From positions 132,437 through 196,436 of the forward strand of contig JBJHDF010000004.1 in assembly GCA_050486405.1 (NCBI GenBank): 64,000 nt of DNA, read 5' to 3'. Numbering within the stretch: the first letter of the stretch is position 1; each line of letters opens with the position of its first letter. This document shows, in pieces, positions 9,111 to 16,259 of the stretch. The stretch comes from JBJHDF01 sp050486405 (GTDB lineage Bacteria; Pseudomonadota; Gammaproteobacteria; Pseudomonadales; Cellvibrionaceae). The notes under the pieces are model-generated. The model was not told where the DNA came from, ran no database searches, and saw nothing but the letters and a program-made list of their open reading frames with translations. Made by a program: the position numbers and the translations under genes.

Positions 9111-9473
9111 CTATGCGCGAAGGCCTCTAGTGCCCGTAAGCCAGATACCACTGTCGCCGCCCGGGAACTGAACACGGGCCTCATGACCAAAAGCGCAGTC
9201 GTCATCATAGAGGAGGACATCGGCCAGGACGTCGACCCGCCGATCCAGCAGACGCACAAGGACTCGGTCGTTTTCGCTCAGCGCAAAAGTCAGGCTCAAG
9301 TGCCCGGCATCCCCAGCGGGCATCAGCTTCCAGGGGGAATCCCCGGGGTTCAGATGCGCAGCATAGGTGCCGTAGGAAGTAGGGTGCGAAACACAGCCAA
9401 GCAGCGCTGGTGTTAGGGCCACCAACATCAGAAGAATCAACAGAGGTTTCGGAGCGAAGTCTTGCTGTGACAT
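9111..9473 (-). CDS. Small putative lipoprotein
   Basis: 120-residue protein with a hydrophobic leader ending in the lipobox ALLGC, so it is predicted to be lipid-anchored after cleavage before the Cys. The mature part is short, mostly beta-strand-like, with no motif I recognise. The ATG has AGGGA seven bases upstream. It lies 40 bases before the Sel1-TonB gene in the same direction and may be co-transcribed with it. Confidence 0.65.
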   Translation of the reverse strand: MSQQDFAPKPLLILLMLVALTPALLGCVSHPTSYGTYAAHLNPGDSPWKLMPAGDAGHLSLTFALSENDRVLVRLLDRRVDVLADVLLYDDDCAFGHEARVQFPGGDSGIWLTGTRGLRA

Positions 9474-9567
9474 TTGCAAATCCCTGCGGCCTTGCTTTTG
9501 CGGCAATAGTGCAAGCTTTTCCGGCTCGCGTCAACCCGTTACGACCGCAGGCACTGGCGGGCTGCTA

Positions 9568-9597
9568 TTGACAATTACCGCCGCCCTGACCAAAATA
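9568..9597 (+). promoter_or_regulatory. Candidate promoter of the tRNA-Met gene
   Basis: A perfect -35 hexamer TTGACA is followed, 17-18 bases on, by CAAAAT/AAAATA as a weak -10 element, 14 bases before the tRNA. The position suits a tRNA promoter; the -10 match is poor. Confidence 0.45.
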
Positions 9598-9610
9598 CGC
9601 GCCCCATCAT

Positions 9611-9687
9611 GGCAAGGTAGCTCAGCCGGTTAGAGCACAGCACTCATAATGCTGGGGTCGGCGGTTCAAGTCCGCCCCTTGCTACCA
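9611..9687 (+). tRNA. tRNA-Met (CAT, elongator type), host of the island
   Basis: A full cloverleaf is visible: acceptor GGCAAGG/CCTTGCT (one G-U pair), GCTCAGCCGGTTAGAGC D-arm, anticodon loop CTCATAA, T-arm GGCGG-TTCAAGT-CCGCC, discriminator A and encoded CCA. It resembles E. coli elongator tRNA-Met (same CACTCATAATG core) rather than the initiator, since the acceptor's first pair is formed. A lysidine-modified Ile tRNA is less likely. Its last 49 bases form one att repeat of the island. Confidence 0.93.
9639..9687 (+). repeat. Left attachment site (49-bp direct repeat, in tRNA 3' part)
   Basis: The final 49 bases of tRNA-Met, from the anticodon arm through CCA, recur without mismatch at 15573-15621. 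The spacing between copies is 5934 bp, which should be the length of the excised circle. Such repeats at a tRNA 3' end are typical products of tyrosine-recombinase integration, and an integrase gene lies inside. Confidence 0.95.
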
Positions 9688-9733
9688 CTATCCAAGGGAT
9701 TAGCGGGTTAATACTCGCTAACCTCTTCCCTCC

Positions 9734-9777
9734 AGGTAAGCATATGGTAAGCATGGCGCACCGAAAAAGGTAAGCAG
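9734..9777 (+). promoter_or_regulatory. Left-end cluster of GGTAAGCAT repeats (putative arm sites)
   Basis: GGTAAGCAT occurs at 9735 and 9746, and GGTAAGCAG at 9769, all in the same orientation and about 50 bases inside the left att repeat. The first pair is part of a 23-bp sequence repeated exactly at 15426-15448. Same-strand short repeats flanking the core sites are the pattern of arm-type integrase binding sites. The rest of 9688-9845 shows no gene. Confidence 0.6.
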
Positions 9778-9845
9778 TGCTGCCTGATTGCCAGGCACAA
9801 AAAACCCGGCACATGGCCGGGCATTGTCGAGCGGTAAAATCCGGG

Positions 9846-10418
9846 TTATTCGGGCCGGTCAATGCTCGCGGTCGCAATGTTTGAGTAGCAGCCTGACACC
9901 AAAGTCGCCCGGGCAGTCGCCTTCCGCAAATCTGCCAGCAGGGTTGCTGTTTGAGGCGAATGGAGTTGGCCAAAGCCATCGGGCCGGTCAGCACCTTTCC
10001 CCAGCGTCTGAAATGCCCGATAGGTGACAGCTTCTGACTCGGTGACGGCTGCCGCCAGTATCTCGGCTTCCGCCAGCACCTTTGGAACTAGCTTTTCCAA
10101 CTCAGCCGCTGCGGCCACCGCTTGCTTTCTGGAGGCTTCCCACTCAGGGCGCAGCAGCTCTACAGCCGCCTGTGCTTCCCTCTGCCGGGCTTCCGGCAAC
10201 AACCGGCTCAGGGCTTGGCGTTCAGCCTCCAGACGGCGGTGGTGGCGTTCAGCGTCCAACTGGGCAGCCTCCAGGCCATCAACGTCGGCACCGCCGGCCA
10301 TTGCCCCAGCCATCTCGCCAACAAGGTCGCGGCTTTTGAATGCCCGTAGCTCGCCGTCCAGTTCGCTCAGTCGGGCCTGAATCTGTGCTGCGGATCGTTC
10401 TTGAATAGCTGCGTTCAT
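9846..10418 (-). CDS. Coiled-coil hypothetical protein of the island
   Basis: 190 residues, rich in Ala, Glu, Leu and Arg, with long charged helical stretches (from ARLSELDGELRAFKSRD through AEAEILAAAVTESEAVTYR) suggesting an extended coiled coil. It is the last gene of the leftward island block, 11 bases after its neighbour. It has no motif I recognise; helical proteins of this kind occur beside capsid or terminase genes in phages, but that is weak evidence. Confidence 0.6.
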   Translation of the reverse strand: MNAAIQERSAAQIQARLSELDGELRAFKSRDLVGEMAGAMAGGADVDGLEAAQLDAERHHRRLEAERQALSRLLPEARQREAQAAVELLRPEWEASRKQAVAAAAELEKLVPKVLAEAEILAAAVTESEAVTYRAFQTLGKGADRPDGFGQLHSPQTATLLADLRKATARATLVSGCYSNIATASIDRPE

Positions 10419-10429
10419 GTGTTGCCCCC

Positions 10430-10708
10430 TTAGTCAAAGTCCGGCAGTTCGTCGGACAGCTCGCCATCCGTCATGGTGCGGGCATTGGCCGCCATTCCGG
10501 CCAGGTTGAGTTGCTCACGCTGCTGGTCGTGCTCTGCGGCCCGCTGCTTTTCGCGCTGGGCTTCGGCTTCGGTGCGCTTCTTTTCGGCGGTTTCCAGTGC
10601 GTCCAGGCGCTCGACGAAAGGCGCTAGAGACGCAGAAACTACGCGAACAACGTCATCAGCGTTTAACGCAAGCGTGGAGCTTGCGACGGAAAAGGTTTGT
10701 TTGGTCAT
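10430..10708 (-). CDS. Small island protein with a charged coiled coil
   Basis: 92 residues: a short N-terminal segment (MTKQTFSVASSTLALNADDV), then a strongly charged helix (ETAEKKRTEAEAQREKQRAAEHDQQ) and an acidic tail ending ELPDFD. ATG with AGGAAA six bases upstream. The function is unknown; spacing suggests co-transcription with the flanking island genes. Confidence 0.55.
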   Translation of the reverse strand: MTKQTFSVASSTLALNADDVVRVVSASLAPFVERLDALETAEKKRTEAEAQREKQRAAEHDQQREQLNLAGMAANARTMTDGELSDELPDFD

Positions 10709-10741
10709 GGGGATATTTCCTGTTTGAAAAGTGTGGGCCTG

Positions 10742-10948
10742 TCAGGGGTTCTTTATCGGCAAGGTGACTTTGGCGCTTGCCAAGGATTCGATGGTGGCCG
10801 GGATATATTGGCCGGTGGGGGTGCGCTCCAACAATTCACCCGGGGTGCCGTCAGCCTCGACCACTTGCCGGAAGAGTATTAGGGGCGCTTCGGGCAGCTT
10901 GCGGGCCTCAAGGTCTGCAATACGGCGGCGCAGGGCTTCAGTGTTCAT
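10742..10948 (-). CDS. Small island protein (68 aa)
   Basis: Begins with an amphipathic helix (TEALRRRIADLEARK) followed by a beta-like segment (LILFRQVVEADGTPGELLERTPTGQYI). The opening is like that of the next upstream island protein (MIDSLRRRLSSLEAE), so the two may be related or share a docking helix. Function unknown. Confidence 0.5.
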   Translation of the reverse strand: MNTEALRRRIADLEARKLPEAPLILFRQVVEADGTPGELLERTPTGQYIPATIESLASAKVTLPIKNP

Positions 10949-10963
10949 ACGGTAAGCTCCGGG

Positions 10964-11269
10964 TCATTCTCTGAGTAATCGCTCGTAGTCGGCTGCCGCC
11001 TGCTCAACGGTCAAGCCCGGCGGAACTTCAACTTCTTCCGACAGGAGTTGGACGTACTGCTGGACGCGATAGTCAGTAAGCGCCTTCAATGCCGGTGTTT
11101 CGATGCGCGCAATGTAGGACGGGCCAAGCTCTCCGGGCACCAGGTCGGGCGCGGGCTGGCCCAGTTCAATCAGTGCCGCCCGAATGCGGGCCGGTGATTC
11201 GGGGTCAGTAGTTTGCTTTTTCTGCTCAGCCTCAAGAGACGACAGGCGACGACGTAGTGAGTCAATCAT
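10964..11269 (-). CDS. Small island protein (101 aa)
   Basis: An N-terminal charged helix (MIDSLRRRLSSLEAEQKK) is followed by a mixed helical segment ending AAADYERLLRE. Its start overlaps the stop of the DUF5681 gene by 4 bases (ATGA), so translation is probably coupled. Function unknown. Confidence 0.55.
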   Translation of the reverse strand: MIDSLRRRLSSLEAEQKKQTTDPESPARIRAALIELGQPAPDLVPGELGPSYIARIETPALKALTDYRVQQYVQLLSEEVEVPPGLTVEQAAADYERLLRE

Positions 11270-11697
11270 GCGGCGGCCCTCGTGCCCGATGATTGTTCGA
11301 GCGCTTCAATGCGGCGGGTCAGTTCGTCAACCTCGGATATGCGCGCAACCTGCCCTAACGCGCCAACAAGTTGTGCCACGGAATCAGAAGGTGCTTTTCC
11401 CTCAGCGGCTGCGTCAATCAGACGGCGGGATACGCAAGCCAAACCTTCCGCGCCGGTCAAGTCAATATCCAGTGCCACCGGTTGCGGTTTTAACGGTGGT
11501 GCAATGCGGTCAAGACAAATCCGCAGCGCTGCCACGTCGCCAGCCAAGGCCAACTCGACGGCTTTTTCCACAAGCTCGGCTCCGTGGCGGGAAAGCTGTT
11601 TGCGAAGCTCGGCGGACGCACTGCGGGGCCTGCCGTTTGGGTTGCCGCTCACACCTTGCGGGAAGCGGCCTTTTGCGTCTCGGGTTTTGTCGGTCAT
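11266..11697 (-). CDS. DUF5681-type island protein
   Basis: 143 residues opening with the DUF5681 signature: a basic run and GRFPQGVSGNPNGRPRSA, then helices (ELRKQLSRHGAELVEKAVEL). DUF5681 proteins are frequently encoded near phage packaging genes, and the basic Gly-Asn-Pro motif suggests nucleic-acid contact, but a molecular role is not established to my knowledge. GAGGAA seven bases before ATG supports this start over an in-frame GTG five codons upstream. It is the only hint of a packaging-related function in the element. Confidence 0.7.
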   Translation of the reverse strand: MTDKTRDAKGRFPQGVSGNPNGRPRSASAELRKQLSRHGAELVEKAVELALAGDVAALRICLDRIAPPLKPQPVALDIDLTGAEGLACVSRRLIDAAAEGKAPSDSVAQLVGALGQVARISEVDELTRRIEALEQSSGTRAAA

Positions 11698-11787
11698 GCT
11701 CCTGTTCCTCACCTGCCTAACAGGTATGTATGCACGTCCAGTATAGCACCTGTTTTGCGTACTCTCAACTTTGCCAAAGTGTGGCCG

Positions 11788-12900
11788 CTATCTGTTTGCA
11801 CTGTGGTCTGTTCGTGCGTCAGGCAAAGTCCACCAGTAGCGGCTAGCCACCTTGCCGGAACCTTTGCGCTCCAGTTTCAAAACATCGTCTAGCACCAGCG
11901 CGGAGAGTATCTTAGCGGCATCGGTGAAATGCACGTTCACCAGCTCGCCAGCTTGCCGCGCACTAATGAAAAACGGATCATCACCATGGTGCTCTGCCAG
12001 CCTGCGGCAAACTTTCGCCAATAGAATCGATTGGGGGCCGTACCCCAGGCCATCCACCCCTTGCGGAATGGGGTCGCCCTCCACCCCGTCAAGAACCCTC
12101 GCCATTGTTTCGCCGTGCGGAAACTTAACCTTGTCCCAGCCGCGCAAAAAGTCCCCCCAAGTGACACCGAAGTCTTTTGTCCCAATAACCGGAAATGCGA
12201 GGCTGTGCCATTCCTGAACGATGCTCCGAAGCTCTGCCTTCGTCGCGTTGGGTCTGGTACCCTTTAGGTAACGGGCCAGCTCGAATAAGCACTTGTTCCG
12301 TTGCCCTTCGGATTCAGGCAGAAACTCACCTACAGAAGAGCACGGAAGATTACTGAAGATGACCTCTGTCATCCTCTGTCCTCCTCTGTTCTCTTCTGTT
12401 CTCTTCTGTAGGTCTCGGGACAGGGCCGCAACTCCACACAATGGGGCGAGCGGGCCATTGTCTATCACGTCACCCGTGTATGTTATGTACCTCTGGGCGC
12501 GGTAAATCTCAATATTCAGTCCCAGATAGCGGCCCTTTTTCCGGGCCAGTTCGTCATTACAGTATCCCCACCCGTGAAGACCGCATCCCGAAGGGCTGCG
12601 CTCAATGAATCGACAGTTCAGTTCGCGCAGCATGGCCACCGCCTCAGTGCTGGTGCTGTAGTCAATGTCGATGCAGGCCAGCCCATCCTCGGCAACCAGA
12701 ACAAAGCCTACTCCGTGGTCGCGAGGCGAGGTAAAGCTATTTCGCGCCTCCTCAAAGCTGCTCCACGTTTTCGGGTTTGTGCTGGAGGCCGTTATTCGGG
12801 GGCTGCTTGCTTGGTAGGGAACCTTTTTCCCTCGCCACAATACCCACCTATGGAGACGCGCTAGTTCCTCGGGGGCGCGGTCAAAGTCCGGTTTTACCAT
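11788..12900 (-). CDS. Primase/polymerase-like replication protein of the island
   Basis: 370 residues. The N-terminal half has the layout of phage-type archaeo-eukaryotic primase domains: RWVLWRGKKVPY, the catalytic-type acidic segment ACIDIDYS near 92-98, SGCGLHGWGY, and NIEIYRAQRYITYTGDVID. The C-terminal half (about 200-370) has no Walker A motif; the last 90 residues look like a winged-helix segment (AGELVNVHFTDAAKILSALVLDDV). It therefore lacks the helicase found in larger phage primase proteins. It probably initiates replication of the excised element together with host helicase. The specific function is inferred. Confidence 0.7.
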   Translation of the reverse strand: MVKPDFDRAPEELARLHRWVLWRGKKVPYQASSPRITASSTNPKTWSSFEEARNSFTSPRDHGVGFVLVAEDGLACIDIDYSTSTEAVAMLRELNCRFIERSPSGCGLHGWGYCNDELARKKGRYLGLNIEIYRAQRYITYTGDVIDNGPLAPLCGVAALSRDLQKRTEENRGGQRMTEVIFSNLPCSSVGEFLPESEGQRNKCLFELARYLKGTRPNATKAELRSIVQEWHSLAFPVIGTKDFGVTWGDFLRGWDKVKFPHGETMARVLDGVEGDPIPQGVDGLGYGPQSILLAKVCRRLAEHHGDDPFFISARQAGELVNVHFTDAAKILSALVLDDVLKLERKGSGKVASRYWWTLPDARTDHSANR

Positions 12901-12903
12901 CGG

Positions 12904-13230
12904 TCACACCCCCAATGCGCGTTCCAGCTTGCGGCGGTCACGGGCGCTGGCGTGATATTTTCCGTACCAGCTTGGCCTGCCGTCTATCGTGACAAACGGA
13001 ACACGCTCGCAGTACAGCACAACGTTCAACTTGCGGCGCAGGCCCATGACCACATCCGGGGCATTGCTGGCCGGCGCTATCCGGTCGGCGCGTTCTCGGG
13101 TAACCGGGCCACGCAACAACGCACGGGCAAGGCGGATCTGTCGCTTGCTCAGTACCGGCGTGTTAGAATTCGGGGATCGAGTTTTTCTTTCTTGGGCCGT
13201 CCGTGCGGGGCGGCTTTTTTTTGTTTTCAT
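12904..13230 (-). CDS. Small helix-turn-helix island protein
   Basis: 108 residues with a very basic N-terminus (KTKKSRPARTAQERKTR) and a predicted winged-helix core (RQIRLARALLRGPVTRERADRIAPASNAPDVVMGLRRKL-like) of the type found beside phage primases. It starts within the stop of the AlpA-like gene (4-base overlap) and ends 3 bases before the primase, so it belongs to the same operon. It may act in replication or as a regulator. Confidence 0.6.
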   Translation of the reverse strand: MKTKKSRPARTAQERKTRSPNSNTPVLSKRQIRLARALLRGPVTRERADRIAPASNAPDVVMGLRRKLNVVLYCERVPFVTIDGRPSWYGKYHASARDRRKLERALGV

Positions 13231-13454
13231 GCGGCAGTCCCCCGTTCACTTGCGCTGGCCATCGGCTCAGAAAGCCGACTCTCTGCCCATGACAGCAAGT
13301 CGCCGGGAGTGTAGAGCGACCGGCTTCCAAACTTTCGATAGGTGGGGCCGCCGCCGATGCAGGCCAGCTTCGCCAAAGTGCCATTGGTGGCCGGGTAGCC
13401 GTGCTCGGCTAGGTATGCTGCCGCCTCTCGGCGACTTAGGTAGGTCTCGGTCAT
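13227..13454 (-). CDS. AlpA/excisionase-type DNA-binding protein
   Basis: 75 residues with a MerR-like excisionase helix-turn-helix (YLSRREAAAYLAEHG then GTLAKLACIGGGP) and the wing typical of AlpA-type proteins (YRKFGSRSLYTPGDLLSWAES). Such proteins direct excision and activate element genes in P4-like satellites. The position just downstream of the integrase block and upstream of the primase suits a switch between integrated and replicating states. Confidence 0.8.
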   Translation of the reverse strand: MTETYLSRREAAAYLAEHGYPATNGTLAKLACIGGGPTYRKFGSRSLYTPGDLLSWAESRLSEPMASASERGTAA

Positions 13455-13526
13455 GCGATTTTCTCCGAAGAAAAGGGAAATTAACCAACGGAGAAAATGG
13501 TAAATAGGGTTTGACTCCTAGCCGGG

Positions 13527-14117
13527 CTAGCGCCCTTTTTTCCTCGCCTCTCTCAATCTTGTACGGAACCGACTTAATGTTATATGCCCTTCCTTTCCAG
13601 TCTCGTCCTCCGTGTAATGGACCTGCGACTCTCCGGCTTTGGTCTGGCACTCCCTCGGTTCCATCATTGCGGCGTCCAGCGCACCCCAAAACAGCTCCCA
13701 AAGCTCGCCCGGTTTGTGCTCAGTCATCGCTAGGCGGTTGATAATGTCCTCAACATTCTGAATACCGCGCGGCTTCTGCGCCTTTATGCGCTGCTCAGTG
13801 GAATAGTTAAATGCACCCATCTGGTTTGTCGCTATGGCGGCAGCCTCAAGGTCTTGGTAAATTTGCAGCATCAAAATCTTGAGTTTCTGTGTCAGGCCCT
13901 TATTGCAAAAATATCGCGCATCGCCAATGCGGCGGTACGTCTCCTTGAACTCCTCCTGCAAATCCTCGGGCAGCTCACGGTTAAGCGACTCCTCCCATTC
14001 GTCCAGCTTTGCCATGGGGTCGGGCGGCAGCACCGTTTGCTTTGCTTCGGCCTTACGCACAGCGGCCTTTTTTGCCTCAAGGTATAGAAATTCGGCCATT
14101 GCTTTGGGGTCATCCAC
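13527..14117 (-). CDS. Hypothetical island protein overlapping integrase
   Basis: 196 residues, acidic and helical in the first half (DPKAMAEFLYLEAKKAAVRKAEAK, LDEWEESLNRELPEDLQEEF). No family recognised. Its start overlaps the integrase stop by 8 bases, indicating translational coupling with the integrase and hence co-expression. Confidence 0.6.
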   Translation of the reverse strand: MDDPKAMAEFLYLEAKKAAVRKAEAKQTVLPPDPMAKLDEWEESLNRELPEDLQEEFKETYRRIGDARYFCNKGLTQKLKILMLQIYQDLEAAAIATNQMGAFNYSTEQRIKAQKPRGIQNVEDIINRLAMTEHKPGELWELFWGALDAAMMEPRECQTKAGESQVHYTEDETGKEGHITLSRFRTRLREARKKGR

Positions 14118-15408
14118 GGTTCACGCCCTCCTTGCGAAGGTCCACGACCTCGCCAGCCTCCCGTCCTTCAAGTGCCGCAGCAATGCCGGATGTGTGGCGC
14201 TCGATGACCGCCGCCCGGTCTTGGTCGCCGAAGTGCAGATAACGCTTTGTAGTGCTCAATTGGGTATGGCCCAACGTCTCGGCAATCTGTGCCGCCTGAG
14301 CACCCTGCACCGCCATCAGTGAGCCTATGCTGTGGCGTAAACCATGAAGACCTATGCCCTCCGGTAAACCAGCTTCCTGCCGCACAAGCCGCCACGGCTT
14401 CGACAATGCCAGCGGCACCCCGTTGCCCTTGGCCGACTCGAAGACCAGGCTGTCAGGGCTTCCCTGGGGCTGTCTGGCAACGACTGCCTGAGCCGCGCTG
14501 GGGAGGTTGATTGTCTTTGCCTTGCCGCTCTTGTGACCGGTCTTGTGCGCCTTCGCTGGCAGCTCAATCAAGCCGCGCCTGAGGTCTACCCACCGCCAGC
14601 GCAAACCCGTAATCTCGCCACGGCGGCAGCCGGTGAGCGCCAGAACCCGGATGGCATCGGCCACGGGTCGCCGAATCCGGCGCTGTTCTTCGAGCGCTTC
14701 CAGGGTGCGAAACAGCCGGGGGTAATCTTCCGGCCTTAGAATCTGCTCGCGCTCGCCGTCACTGCCAAAGCTCAGCCCCGCCGCCGGGTTATTTGGAATC
14801 AGCTTTTCCGATTCTCCCCAAGCGAATATCGCCCGCAGTACCCGGCAGGCCATCCGTGCTGCACCTTCACCGCCGCGAACAATGGCCCGACCACGCGGCC
14901 CGGTACGCTCGTCGGTCGCCGTCTTTCCAGTGGCGATTGCCTTGCGAGCGCGTAGCACATCTTCCGCCGTCAGGCTTTCGACAATCTGGTGACCAAGCAG
15001 CGGGCGTATGTGCCGGTCAAGGCGGCCCCGGTCTGTCTTGCGTGTGGTTTCAGCCTTGGCCGCGAATTTCTCCGAGGCCAGATACTCGTCCAGCAAGTCG
15101 TTGACGGTCAGCGCTTCGCGGCGCTTCCGGCGCTCGGCCTGAGGGTCTTTGCCCGCCCTCACCTCAGCGGCCAAATTCTTGGCCAGTTGCCGGGCCTCGT
15201 CTAAGGTAAGCATTTTTGCCGATTTTCCGAGTGTGTAGCGGCGGGTTTTGTTGTGCTGATTCCGGTACTGGAAAACGAAGGTTTTTGTTCCCGCTGGATA
15301 GACGGCTACGCCAAGACCAGCAACGGCGCGGCTTCCCTCGTCCCATATGAAATACTTGGCGGCTTTTGGCTCCAGATTTCTGATAAGGTTCTTTGTCAGT
15401 TTTGGCAT
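14110..15408 (-). CDS. int: Tyrosine recombinase (P4-type integrase)
   Basis: 432 residues. The N-terminus carries the arm-binding DUF4102-like domain (LTKNLIRNLEPKAAKYFIWDE to LGKSAKMLTLDEAR), then a SAM-like core-binding domain, then the catalytic domain with the Arg in LTGCRRGEI, His-x-x-Arg in LHGLRHSIGS, the second His in LGHTQLS and the Tyr in TTKRYLHF. It should catalyse integration and excision at the 49-bp att sites. The gene lies near the right end, reading inward, away from the tRNA end. ATG has AGGTG six bases upstream; a GTG three codons earlier overlaps it. Confidence 0.95.
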   Translation of the reverse strand: MPKLTKNLIRNLEPKAAKYFIWDEGSRAVAGLGVAVYPAGTKTFVFQYRNQHNKTRRYTLGKSAKMLTLDEARQLAKNLAAEVRAGKDPQAERRKRREALTVNDLLDEYLASEKFAAKAETTRKTDRGRLDRHIRPLLGHQIVESLTAEDVLRARKAIATGKTATDERTGPRGRAIVRGGEGAARMACRVLRAIFAWGESEKLIPNNPAAGLSFGSDGEREQILRPEDYPRLFRTLEALEEQRRIRRPVADAIRVLALTGCRRGEITGLRWRWVDLRRGLIELPAKAHKTGHKSGKAKTINLPSAAQAVVARQPQGSPDSLVFESAKGNGVPLALSKPWRLVRQEAGLPEGIGLHGLRHSIGSLMAVQGAQAAQIAETLGHTQLSTTKRYLHFGDQDRAAVIERHTSGIAAALEGREAGEVVDLRKEGVNRG

Positions 15409-15425
15409 TGCAAACACCTGATTTT

Positions 15426-15554
15426 AGGTAAGCATATGGTAAGCATGGAAGCGCCAAAACCGGGTAATTTCCGGTTTGACCTCAGCACTGATAGTAAACC
15501 TTATCTATATGAAAATAAAGGGAAAAGTATAGAATAGTCGATTTAGGTAAGCAT
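15426..15554 (+). promoter_or_regulatory. Right-end GGTAAGCAT repeats (putative arm sites)
   Basis: GGTAAGCAT occurs at 15427, 15438 and 15546, all in the same orientation as the left-end copies; a further copy at 15205 lies inside the integrase coding region. The pair at 15426-15448 repeats the left-end 23-bp sequence exactly. The region also contains the integrase promoter. I infer binding by the integrase N-terminal domain. Confidence 0.6.
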
Positions 15555-15572
15555 GGGAAAAGGGGTTGTTCA

Positions 15573-15621
15573 AGCACTCATAATGCTGGGGTCGGCGGTT
15601 CAAGTCCGCCCCTTGCTACCA
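15573..15621 (+). repeat. Right attachment site (49-bp copy of tRNA-Met 3' part)
   Basis: Identical to 9639-9687. It contains only the anticodon arm onward, so it is a tRNA fragment, not a tRNA gene. The stop codon and last residues of the glycosyltransferase on the opposite strand fall inside it. Confidence 0.95.
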
Positions 15622-16259
15622 TACTCTGCGGGGTTGTCGGGTCCAGGCCCGGCGACCCCGATCTCCAGCCAACGCAGATCCTCCGGGCGGTCGATATCCC
15701 GCAGTGGTTCTCCCTGATACAGCCGCCAGCCCAGGGCCGCGATGCGTGCCAGGGTGATCCGCGCCACTTGGGGGCCGCCCCAGGGAATGTCGCGGAAGAG
15801 ACGCTCATCCGTGCGGGTCAGGCCCAGCAGGGCGTAGCCGCCGTCGACGGCCGGGTAGAGCGCCACCTCGACGCCCTCCAGCGCCCGGGCAGCCCGGCGC
15901 AGCAGGTCGGCGGACATCTCCACGCAATCCGTGCCCACCAGCAGCACCCGGGGCGACTCCACCAACGCCCGGCGGGCGGCGCGGGCCATGCGCTGGCCCA
16001 GATCCCCCGGACCCTGGTCGCTCACGATCAGACTTGGCGGCAGGGACACCCCTCCCCAGGCTTCGCTGCCCGGCGCGGGGGTGGCGCAGAGTTCCACCGG
16101 CCCCAGATCGGCCTGCAGCGCCGCATCCAGGGTGCGCTGCAACAGGCGGGCGGCCAGAGCCGCTGCACCTGTTTCGCCCAGGGCCGGCACCAGGCGGGTT
16201 TTGGCCAGGCCCGGCAGTGGCGCCTTGGCAAAGACAATAACCCGCGTCGACTCTGTCAC
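15600..16259 (-). CDS. TIGR04282-type glycosyltransferase (DUF2064), arsenosugar-associated
   Basis: 219-residue GT-A-fold protein of the family found beside arsenosugar genes. Signature segments are VIVFAKAPLPGLAKTRLVPALG at the N-terminus, LVGTDCVEMSADLLRRA in the middle and the metal-binding-type VDGGYALLGL. It starts at a GTG within the preceding stop codon (GTGA), so translation is coupled to the TIGR04283 gene. The last six residues and the stop are encoded by the att repeat; because that repeat copies the tRNA 3' part, the original gene already overlapped tRNA-Met antisense and integration left the protein unchanged. Confidence 0.85.
   Translation of the reverse strand: MTESTRVIVFAKAPLPGLAKTRLVPALGETGAAALAARLLQRTLDAALQADLGPVELCATPAPGSEAWGGVSLPPSLIVSDQGPGDLGQRMARAARRALVESPRVLLVGTDCVEMSADLLRRAARALEGVEVALYPAVDGGYALLGLTRTDERLFRDIPWGGPQVARITLARIAALGWRLYQGEPLRDIDRPEDLRWLEIGVAGPGPDNPAEYGSKGRT

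Larger units (their letters stand above)
9639..15621. mobile_element. 5.9-kb tRNA-Met integrative element, satellite- or minimal island-like
   Basis: The 49-bp direct repeats bound a block of leftward genes: integrase, a hypothetical, an AlpA/excisionase-type protein, an HTH protein, a primase-like protein, a DUF5681 protein and four small proteins. There are no capsid, tail, portal, large terminase, lysis or conjugation genes. A small element with integrase, AlpA and primase fits a phage satellite or minimal chromosomal island that depends on a helper, but helper dependence is inferred. The GGTAAGCAT motif recurs near both ends. Confidence 0.9.

Noticed and set aside
15573..15621. Second tRNA-Met gene
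   Set aside because: Only the anticodon arm onward is present; D-arm and 5' acceptor strand are missing. It is the att copy.
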